DNA of 34,146 nucleotides. Origin: Gammaproteobacteria bacterium. GTDB lineage: Bacteria > Pseudomonadota > Gammaproteobacteria > Pseudomonadales > Pseudohongiellaceae. This document shows, piece by piece, positions 29,042 through 34,146 of this stretch (position 1 is its first letter; each line of letters begins with the position of its first letter). The stretch lies in the NCBI GenBank assembly GCA_002700775.1, contig PAEL01000078.1, positions 1-34,146 on the forward strand. The letters run 5' to 3'. The notes below the pieces were generated by a model. It was not told the DNA's origin and searched no databases. It was given only the letters and a program-made list of their open reading frames with translations. Position numbers and translations under genes: made by a program.

Positions 29042-29236
29042 TTACTGATCTATTTTACTGGGCTCAGATGAATCACTTTCTGAAATAACGTAACTTTCTT
29101 TTGCCCACTCACCAAAGTCTATTAGCTTACAGCGTTCACTGCAAAACGGTCGGGATTCATTTTTAGAATCCCATGAAGTGCTTTTTTGGCAAGTAGGGCA
29201 GGTCACAACGCGATCATTTAAGTAGCTTTTAGTCAT
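29042..29236 (-). CDS. yacG: DNA gyrase inhibitor YacG (zinc protein)
   Basis: A 64-residue zinc-binding protein. In E. coli, YacG binds GyrB and blocks gyrase's DNA binding. The Cys4 site is complete: CPTC at the N-terminus and CSERC about 15 residues later, followed by the family [12 protein letters not shown]. The acidic tail is variable. I chose the ATG at 29236, six codons inside the track ORF, because it matches the family length (E. coli 65). It overlaps the coaE stop by 8 bp, so translation is probably coupled. The coaE-yacG pair is conserved in gammaproteobacteria. Confidence 0.93.
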   Translation of the reverse strand: MTKSYLNDRVVTCPTCQKSTSWDSKNESRPFCSERCKLIDFGEWAKESYVISESDSSEPSKIDQ

Positions 29237-29870
29237 TTTTCTTTTTTTCGACACCCAGATTGATCTTTGAAGTCATGAGATAACGCAAATGTTGTTTATG
29301 AACTAAATCTCTCAATTGCTCAGGGCTGCCTTGATTACTTATTACGTCGTCCGCAAACGAGAGTCGAGTTTCTCTATCAATTTGCGAGGCTATTATTCCC
29401 CGTATTGTCGCAGGGTCACCTCCGTCTCGTTGTAGTGTTCGAGTTAGCTGAGTATCTTGGTCAACGTCAATAACAAGTATCCTATTTACTAACCCTTTTT
29501 GTTGAGTCTCTAGAAGGAGCGGCGACATCAGAATACAATATGGGCTCCTGGGTTTTGACAAAAGACTTATTATTCTCGAATGGATCATAGGGTGGAGAAG
29601 ACTTTCCAACCATTTTTTTTCAGAGGGGTCAGAAAAAATTGTTTTGCGCAGAAGTTTTCGGTTTAGATTGCCGTCTGCTTTTAAAATTGTATCGCCGAAA
29701 TGATGAGTTATTTTTTCGAGTGCGACTGCTCCTTTAGCAACCGCTTCCCGGGCAAGGACATCTGTATCAATAATTTCTATTTTTAATTCCGCAAAGTGTG
29801 TTGCCGCTTTGGATTTGCCGCTACCAATTCCTCCGGTAAGTCCGATAATCATCGATTCATTGTTAGTCAA
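29229..29870 (-). CDS. coaE: Dephospho-CoA kinase CoaE
   Basis: A 213-residue P-loop kinase that phosphorylates dephospho-CoA in the last step of coenzyme A synthesis. The Walker [12 protein letters not shown] lies near the N-terminus, followed by [12 protein letters not shown], the LHPMIHSRI region and [12 protein letters not shown]. Length is normal (E. coli 206). The TTG at 29870 has AGGA eight bases upstream; the ATG at 29852 is an alternative start six codons later with no Shine-Dalgarno. It lies between pilD and yacG in one minus-strand unit, the same pilD-coaE-yacG order as Pseudomonas. Confidence 0.94.
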   Translation of the reverse strand: MTNNESMIIGLTGGIGSGKSKAATHFAELKIEIIDTDVLAREAVAKGAVALEKITHHFGDTILKADGNLNRKLLRKTIFSDPSEKKWLESLLHPMIHSRIISLLSKPRSPYCILMSPLLLETQQKGLVNRILVIDVDQDTQLTRTLQRDGGDPATIRGIIASQIDRETRLSFADDVISNQGSPEQLRDLVHKQHLRYLMTSKINLGVEKKKND

Positions 29871-29918
29871 TGTCTCATTCCTATGTTAGTTGAATATCAG
29901 TTGCTAAGAATGCCGAAA

Positions 29919-30812
29919 CTATCTATTAAGGATCTCGATGTAAAACAAAATTACCTCACTTCCCCAAAATGCCATTAATAAACCTGCGGCAGCCAAGAAT
30001 GGTCCAAATGGAATTGGGTTTGGGGCCTCCTTGTGCCACTTTCCTCTGGACAGTGTGCCGAAGACTGCTCCTGATAAAGAAGCTAGCGTTATTATTGGCA
30101 GCAAGCTTTGCCATCCAAGCCAAGCTCCGAGCCCTGCTAAAAATTTTAAGTCGCCAAATCCTAAGCCTTCCTTTTTTGTAATTATCCTGAAAGTCCAATA
30201 AAAAATCCAAAGAGACAGATATCCTAATGTTGCTCCGAGTATGGACTCGGACGGGCTTGTCCCAAAGCCGAAATCTGTTAGGCTAACGAGCAATCCAAAC
30301 CAAACAAGTGACATGGTGAGTTCGTCGGGCAGAATCAAATGTTTGATATCAATGATCGTTAGGGTAAGCAGGGCTAGAGAAAAAAATAATACGATTAGAA
30401 ATTGGAAACTGATTGAATATCGTATTCCAATAAAAACCGCCAACGCTGAGCTTGTAAGCTCAACGATAGGATATTGTTTGGGTATTGAGCTACTACATTT
30501 TGAACACTTCCCGTTTAAGAAAATATAGCTCACTATTGGAATATTCTCCCAGGCTTTAATCGGGTTTTTACACGCTTGGCAGTGTGATCTGGGTAGATGA
30601 AGGCTAAGTTTTTTAAGATAAGCGTTGCCTGAGCCGTCAAGATCTGATGTGTCTTTGAGCTCAGTTTTCGTTGTGTTTATCCAACGGTACTGGATCATCA
30701 ACGGAAGTCTATAAGCAAGAACGTTGACAAAACTCCCTGAAATTAGACCTACTAGACCTGCAAATAATATTACGTCAAGTGTCATAGAGAGCAATGAGTT
30801 AATAATGGTCAT
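29919..30812 (-). CDS. pilD: Type IV prepilin peptidase / N-methyltransferase PilD
   Basis: A polytopic inner-membrane aspartic protease (297 residues from the ATG at 30812) that cleaves and N-methylates prepilins and type II secretion pseudopilins. After the first membrane segment (LISGSFVNVLAYRLP) comes the cytoplasmic zinc domain with two CxxC pairs (CQAC and CSKC). Both catalytic Asp regions are present: IDIKHLILPD and GFGDLKF. The enzyme therefore looks intact. The track begins 18 codons earlier at a TTG; neither start has a good Shine-Dalgarno, and a third ATG lies nine codons further in. The usual neighbours pilB and pilC are absent from the window, so substrates must be encoded elsewhere. 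Confidence 0.92.
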   Translation of the reverse strand: MTIINSLLSMTLDVILFAGLVGLISGSFVNVLAYRLPLMIQYRWINTTKTELKDTSDLDGSGNAYLKKLSLHLPRSHCQACKNPIKAWENIPIVSYIFLNGKCSKCSSSIPKQYPIVELTSSALAVFIGIRYSISFQFLIVLFFSLALLTLTIIDIKHLILPDELTMSLVWFGLLVSLTDFGFGTSPSESILGATLGYLSLWIFYWTFRIITKKEGLGFGDLKFLAGLGAWLGWQSLLPIITLASLSGAVFGTLSRGKWHKEAPNPIPFGPFLAAAGLLMAFWGSEVILFYIEILNR

Positions 30813-30999
30813 TTTTTTTATAGCTCGCGTGCAATAGAGATAGCTTTTTTTAGATTTATGATCCAAAAGTAAGTTAAATTTAGTAACATTTGTAGCAAAT
30901 AATCAATATAATAATACTTGTTTGATCGCTGCTTTGACAGGACGTTGCTGCTTTTCTTTCAATAGGGATTTCAGTTTTATTGGTCTAGGGGTTCGTAAA

Positions 31000-31395
31000 A
31001 TGTTGAATGTTAAGAAAGTAGTTTATGGTTGGGTCTTTATTTTTATGTACATGCTGCCTCTTGATGTAGCCTCAGGTCAAAGCAAGACTGTCGATGACGG
31101 CGTGTTTACTCAGATGCAGGTTGATGCGGGAAAGCCCGTCTACGACAATAGTTGTAAGACGTGCCATGATATGCGTTTTTACAGAGATGCGTTGAAATCT
31201 TGGGATGGTCAGCCGGTGTTGTGGATGTGGGAAGCAATTTTAGGCACAATGCCCGCCGATAATCCTGGTTCGTTGATGCTCGACGAGTACACTGATGTCG
31301 TCGCTTACATTCTTTCAGAGAACGGTTTTCCAGTTGGGGAAGAGGCTCTTGACCCCGATGTAAATATGGGCGACATTCTAATCGTTTCGCCATAG
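31000..31395 (+). CDS. Small periplasmic c-type cytochrome
   Basis: A 131-residue exported monohaem cytochrome c. A signal peptide (KK, then a hydrophobic run, to about residue 26) precedes one haem-attachment site, CKTCH at 52-56. A Met in GTMPADNPGSL is the likely sixth ligand, and YTDVVAYILSENGFPVG matches the C-terminal helix of class I cytochrome domains. I do not recognise a specific subfamily; it resembles electron-carrier domains paired with dehydrogenases, but no oxidoreductase partner is in the window. The ATG at 31000 gives a proper signal peptide; the track's start 26 codons earlier does not. A TATAAT (30907-30912) lies upstream in the divergent gap with pilD. The gene sits where pilB/pilC lie in Pseudomonas. 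Confidence 0.85.
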   Translation: MLNVKKVVYGWVFIFMYMLPLDVASGQSKTVDDGVFTQMQVDAGKPVYDNSCKTCHDMRFYRDALKSWDGQPVLWMWEAILGTMPADNPGSLMLDEYTDVVAYILSENGFPVGEEALDPDVNMGDILIVSP

Positions 31396-31456
31396 AACTT
31401 TTTCAAGTCAATGGGCGATTTCCGAGTTTCACTTGATTGCTTTAGATCTGAATCGT

Positions 31457-31475
31457 TTAGCTAGAAAATAGCTAA
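31457..31475. terminator. Candidate bidirectional hairpin between convergent genes
   Basis: TTAGCTA (31457-31463) and TAGCTAA (31469-31475) form a perfect 7-bp stem with a GAAAA loop between the convergent cytochrome and HNH nuclease genes. It overlaps the nuclease stop codon. The stem is AT-rich and lacks a T-run on either side, so intrinsic termination is uncertain. Confidence 0.35.
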
Positions 31476-32197
31476 TCTATTGTTGATTGACAAGTCGTTA
31501 GTCGCTTAGAAATAATATTCTTATCTCGCTGGTGTATGTCTAAATTATACCGTTCGGCAATAATCTTCCACAACGCGACGTACTCGCAAATAAACTCTTC
31601 CCTTGGCAGGTATCGAGCTAGTCCTTTTTGATTTTTTTTACGTGTTTCCTTTCTGCCTGTAAGTACTAAGTTTATTGGATCATTCGAAAATTGAGTTTTT
31701 TTCTGTGCTGGCCAAGCGTCGCCGCCGTGACTATGCGCATACAAACGAGGAATTATGTGATCAATATCCATCTTGTTAGCTATTTCAAATTCATCACCGG
31801 TATATTCATCTAACCACATGCCACTCCGAACAACACAGTTTCTCGGGTTGGTGAACTTTACTGGTGCGCGGCTGGTTAGAATTAACAATTCCTGCCGAGT
31901 TGACTGGCAGTCTTCGTCGAGGTCGATTTCATAGTTCCAATCATCATCGTTGAAAAATTTCTCCATGTATCTGCGATCTCTCGTTAAGCCACTTTTTCTT
32001 TGTCGTTGACGGGAGAACGTGTCGGGTATTTCACAGTTCCGGAGATGGCAATGGTAGGAATTCCCATGATAATGGCCACCGTTTTGATCTAAATTACCCG
32101 GATGGCTAAGTGTCGAGGGTGAGATTGCGCTTAAAACTAAGGAAATTGTACTTATGTTCAAAGTTTTCTGAGCTCTAAATATTATTTTGTAGCACAT
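31472..32197 (-). CDS. Secreted YHYH-type/HNH (DUF1524-like) nuclease
   Basis: A 241-residue protein with a signal peptide (about residues 1-31). A His/Gly-rich YHYH-type motif follows directly (HPGNLDQNGGHYH...YHCH, 32-51), then a linker and a C-terminal HNH domain. The HNH signature is DIDHIIPRLYAHSHGGDAWP (144-163) with the Asn-containing SNDPINLVLT (171-180) and KKNQKGLARYLP, the pattern of exported HNH nucleases related to DUF1524. It is predicted to act outside the cytoplasm on DNA, perhaps for nutrient use or DNA processing during uptake. No immunity gene is adjacent, which argues against a toxin role. It is convergent with the cytochrome gene and lies 65 bp upstream of nadC on the same strand arrangement. 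Function is inferred from motifs only. Confidence 0.78.
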   Translation of the reverse strand: MCYKIIFRAQKTLNISTISLVLSAISPSTLSHPGNLDQNGGHYHGNSYHCHLRNCEIPDTFSRQRQRKSGLTRDRRYMEKFFNDDDWNYEIDLDEDCQSTRQELLILTSRAPVKFTNPRNCVVRSGMWLDEYTGDEFEIANKMDIDHIIPRLYAHSHGGDAWPAQKKTQFSNDPINLVLTGRKETRKKNQKGLARYLPREEFICEYVALWKIIAERYNLDIHQRDKNIISKRLTTCQSTID

Positions 32198-32262
32198 ATG
32201 TTGCGTGACCTTATTTTTTTTAGGAGCGAAATTCTAATAATTAAAAAATAGCTCGATACTTT

Positions 32263-33108
32263 CTATTTATTAAAAAAAAGCAAGGATAGATCGAGTGCTT
32301 GAATATTTTTTGTTAGCCCGCCGACTGATATATAGTCTACCCCAACTTCAGCGATCGTGATAAGCGAGGTTTCATCGATATTTCCCGAAACTTCTAGACT
32401 CAATTGTCCGTCGTTTAGTCGCACCGCCTCTTTAATTGCTGAGAGGTCAAAATTGTCGAGCATGACCGTATCTGCCTCAGAATTTAAGACTTGGGTTAAT
32501 TCATTAATGTTTTGCACTTCGATTTCGATTGTTTTATTCGGATCTAATGTTTTTGCTTTTGCTATGGCTGATTCAATGCCACCGCAGGCAGCGATGTGAT
32601 TTTCCTTTATCAGGAAAGCGTCATATAAACCTTGACGATGATTGCAGCAGCCTCCAACTCGAACGGCATATTTTTGTGCATTGCGTAATCCAGGGAGAGT
32701 TTTGCGTGTGTCGAGAATCTGAGTGGCCGTGTGTTTGATCAAGTTTGAGAAGTAATGACTTTTAGTGGCTGTCCCTGATAGCGTTTGTAGAAAATTTAAA
32801 GCGGTGCGCTCTCCACTAACGATTTGTCTGGCGTTGCCTCGAATTCGAGCTAGAGTTTGGCCTTGTGCAACTTCATCCCCATCATTGAAAAGCCACTCCA
32901 GAGACAAAAAGTTTTGACTTTGCAATTGCCTAAATGCCGACTCGGCATAGGGTATTCCGCAAATAATTCCGGTTTCTTTAACAATAATTTCAGCAGTAGC
33001 TTCAGCTTTGGAGTCAATTAAAAGTGCTGTTATGTCTCCGGAACCAATATCTTCGCTCAGGGCAGTGTTTGCAATTTTATCTACGTCACTGGGTGGTTTA
33101 ATTTGCAT
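32263..33108 (-). CDS. nadC: Quinolinate phosphoribosyltransferase NadC
   Basis: A 281-residue enzyme of de novo NAD synthesis that converts quinolinate and PRPP to nicotinate mononucleotide. Family stretches are ALSEDIGSGDITA near the N-terminus, GERTALNFLQTLSGTAT, ILDTRKTLPGLRNAQKYAVRVGGCCNHRQGLYDAFLIKENH (substrate and PRPP site), IEIEVQN, DTVMLDNF and VDYISVGGLTK at the C-terminus. Length is normal. It is divergent from ampD across 153 bp, a pairing conserved in gammaproteobacteria. The gap contains a short AATTTATA direct repeat and no confident promoter pair. Confidence 0.96.
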   Translation of the reverse strand: MQIKPPSDVDKIANTALSEDIGSGDITALLIDSKAEATAEIIVKETGIICGIPYAESAFRQLQSQNFLSLEWLFNDGDEVAQGQTLARIRGNARQIVSGERTALNFLQTLSGTATKSHYFSNLIKHTATQILDTRKTLPGLRNAQKYAVRVGGCCNHRQGLYDAFLIKENHIAACGGIESAIAKAKTLDPNKTIEIEVQNINELTQVLNSEADTVMLDNFDLSAIKEAVRLNDGQLSLEVSGNIDETSLITIAEVGVDYISVGGLTKNIQALDLSLLFFNK

Positions 33109-33261
33109 TTAGATCTTTTTCCAGCAGATTTTATTCTTTATATTGATGGAATTTATAAATTTATAAGATCCTTTAGTATAGTACGTTTTAGTATTAGTTA
33201 ATATTTTAAGAAGTTTTACTTGCGCGATTTTAGGAAATAGGTATGTTTTTGAACTTGATTT

Positions 33262-33831
33262 ATGGGGGTGAAACCCACAGTGAATGAAATCGACTCTGAG
33301 GGGTTTTTGGGCAATATTCGACAAATTGAGTCCCCTAATAAAGATGCCCGTCCGAAAGGTGTTGATATTGATCTTTTGATCATACACTCGATAAGTTTGC
33401 CTCCAGGTGATTATGCTGGTGGCGATATAGAGGCTTTTTTTTGTAACAAGCTGGATGTAAAAAAAGATCCTTTTTACGAAAGCATCAAAGACCTGAGAGT
33501 ATCGGCACATTTTTTAATCAGGAGAGATGGTGAGGTCATTCAGTTTGTTAGCACTGAATTAAGGGCTTGGCATGCTGGAAAGTCCGAGTTTTTTGGGAAA
33601 AACCGCTGTAATGATTTTTCAATAGGAATCGAACTCGAAGGTAGCGACGAGGACTCATTTGCTAACCTCCAGTACGCGAGTCTCTCAAGCTTGGTCAAAA
33701 CACTTCAGGGTCGATATCCTGGTATTACTTCTGAGAGAATCGTCGGGCACAGCGATGTCTCGCCCGGACGAAAGACGGATCCCGGACCACGCTTTGATTG
33801 GTCTAGATTGAAAAATCAGCTAAAAAAATAA
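33262..33831 (+). CDS. ampD: Cytoplasmic 1,6-anhydro-MurNAc-L-alanine amidase AmpD
   Basis: A 189-residue zinc amidase of peptidoglycan recycling that removes the peptide from 1,6-anhydro-MurNAc-peptides in the cytoplasm. Zinc ligands are His42 (LLIIHSISLPPG), His163 and Asp173 (VGHSDVSPGRKTDPG). LRVSAHFLIRRDGEVIQFV, RAWHAG and NDFSIGIELEG are AmpD hallmarks. There is no signal peptide, as expected for AmpD rather than AmpDh2/3-type homologues. The start is uncertain: the ATG at 33262 and GTGs at 33268 and 33280 are all possible, and the run GGGGGTG could be a Shine-Dalgarno for the last. Length is normal (E. coli 183). Confidence 0.95.
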   Translation: MGVKPTVNEIDSEGFLGNIRQIESPNKDARPKGVDIDLLIIHSISLPPGDYAGGDIEAFFCNKLDVKKDPFYESIKDLRVSAHFLIRRDGEVIQFVSTELRAWHAGKSEFFGKNRCNDFSIGIELEGSDEDSFANLQYASLSSLVKTLQGRYPGITSERIVGHSDVSPGRKTDPGPRFDWSRLKNQLKK

Positions 33832-33956
33832 CATAGCTTTTTTGAATCAGCAGGTCGAACTGGGTCAGAAAATTGCCCAGCACAATCAAGTAAATGAAAG
33901 CTTGGGAATTTTGTGTAGTTTTGCTCGCATTTCCATTTAAGTTTCAATCTTCATAA

Positions 33957-33975
33957 ATACGATAAACTCTCGTAT
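33957..33975. repeat. Inverted repeat ATACGA-N7-TCGTAT
   Basis: Perfect 6-bp arms (33957-33962 and 33970-33975) flank a 7-nt spacer, followed 16 bases later by a run of eight T. It could be a weak ampD terminator or an operator; the distance to the T-run argues against a standard terminator. Confidence 0.35.
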
Positions 33976-34043
33976 GCTACTGATAAAATGTGTTTTTTTT
34001 GTTATATGAGTAATTTTCTTATCGGAGAAAGAGTCCATTTTTT

Positions 34044-34058
34044 TGTAGTATTACTACA
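34044..34058. promoter_or_regulatory. Palindromic operator 1, TGTAGT-ATT-ACTACA (GntR/FadR-like)
   Basis: A perfect palindrome with 6-bp arms and a 3-bp spacer. Its core TAGTATTACTA fits the TNGTNNNACNA consensus of the GntR FadR-subfamily, which includes PdhR and FadR. It lies about 83 bp before the edge ATG. The regulator is inferred, not shown. Confidence 0.5.
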
Positions 34059-34115
34059 TTTATTAGGCAAAACCTCGGTGATTTTTGCTTTAAAATAGGG
34101 TATCCTATCCCCTCT

Positions 34116-34130
34116 TGTAATTTAATTACA
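34116..34130. promoter_or_regulatory. Palindromic operator 2, TGTAAT-TTA-ATTACA
   Basis: A second perfect palindrome with the same TGTA(A/G)T-N3-A(C/T)TACA architecture as operator 1. The two centres are 72 bp apart (about seven helical turns) and this copy ends 10 bp before the edge ATG. It lacks the strict GT/AC pair of the FadR-type consensus, so it would be a weaker or different site. Confidence 0.45.
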
Positions 34131-34146
34131 TTTTGAAGAAATGCAT

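Larger units (their letters stand above)
33832..34146. other. Non-coding region right of ampD, ending at a likely start codon
   Basis: This 315-bp stretch has no ORF with coding character. It contains a weak bulged hairpin at about 33859-33879 (CTGGG...CCCAG), an inverted repeat at 33957-33975, two related palindromes (annotated separately) and an ATG at 34141 at the very edge, preceded by GAAGA. This is the layout of a regulated promoter region for a gene beginning at the boundary. By synteny in other gammaproteobacteria the next gene could be pdhR or aceE, but only two codons are visible. Confidence 0.6.

Noticed and set aside
33109-33510. 133-codon minus-strand ORF between nadC and ampD
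   Set aside because: Overlaps the ampD N-terminal coding region and the AT-rich intergenic gap; composition is not protein-like.

Overview
The window is a chromosomal segment of a gammaproteobacterium with fairly AT-rich DNA (judged by eye). Gene order resembles Pseudomonas and other Pseudomonadales/Cellvibrionales-type bacteria: dolP, gmhA/diaA, lpoA and rsmI, then rnpB, then the complete division and cell wall (dcw) cluster, then lpxC, secA, argJ, mutT, yacG, coaE, pilD, and finally nadC and ampD. MurE carries the DNPR motif, so the peptidoglycan is predicted to be the meso-diaminopimelate (Gram-negative) type. I cannot name a genus from the sequence alone.

Region by region. (1) Positions 35-3307, minus strand: an outer-membrane BON lipoprotein (DolP), a SIS-domain phosphoheptose isomerase/DiaA-like protein, a 64-codon ORF where yraN normally lies, and the lipoprotein LpoA. 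(2) Positions 3480-4735, plus strand: rsmI, then the RNase P RNA gene with its own promoter. (3) Positions 4951-22168, plus strand: five 10-bp-spaced MraZ boxes, then mraZ, rsmH, ftsL, ftsI, murE, murF, mraY, murD, ftsW, murG, murC, ddlB, ftsQ, ftsA and ftsZ, closely packed and all apparently intact. (4) Positions 22344-28910, plus strand: lpxC, a LytM/M23 endopeptidase in the slot where E. coli has secM, secA, argJ and mutT. (5) Positions 29042-33108: yacG, coaE and pilD on the minus strand, a divergent small c-type cytochrome, a secreted YHYH/HNH nuclease and nadC. (6) Positions 33262-34146: ampD, then a regulatory region with two related palindromes in front of a gene that starts at or just beyond the window edge.

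Most of the window works as one envelope-growth unit. RsmH, MraZ, the Mur enzymes, MraY, MurG, Ddl, FtsW and FtsI make and insert peptidoglycan at the septum, and FtsL, FtsQ, FtsA and FtsZ organise that septum. LpoA, DolP, the M23 endopeptidase and AmpD bear on wall synthesis, remodelling or recycling. LpxC controls lipid A synthesis and SecA drives export.

I found no tRNA, CRISPR array, insertion sequence, prophage or toxin-antitoxin module, and no convincing undescribed multi-gene system. The departures most worth checking are: the pil locus between nadC and pilD, which appears to have lost pilA/B/C and now holds a cytochrome and a secreted nuclease; the paired palindromes at the right edge; the likely yraN remnant; and a 16-bp duplication of the rsmI start region. 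Where the ORF track extends a gene upstream of its likely start, I give the start supported by a Shine-Dalgarno sequence or by family length.
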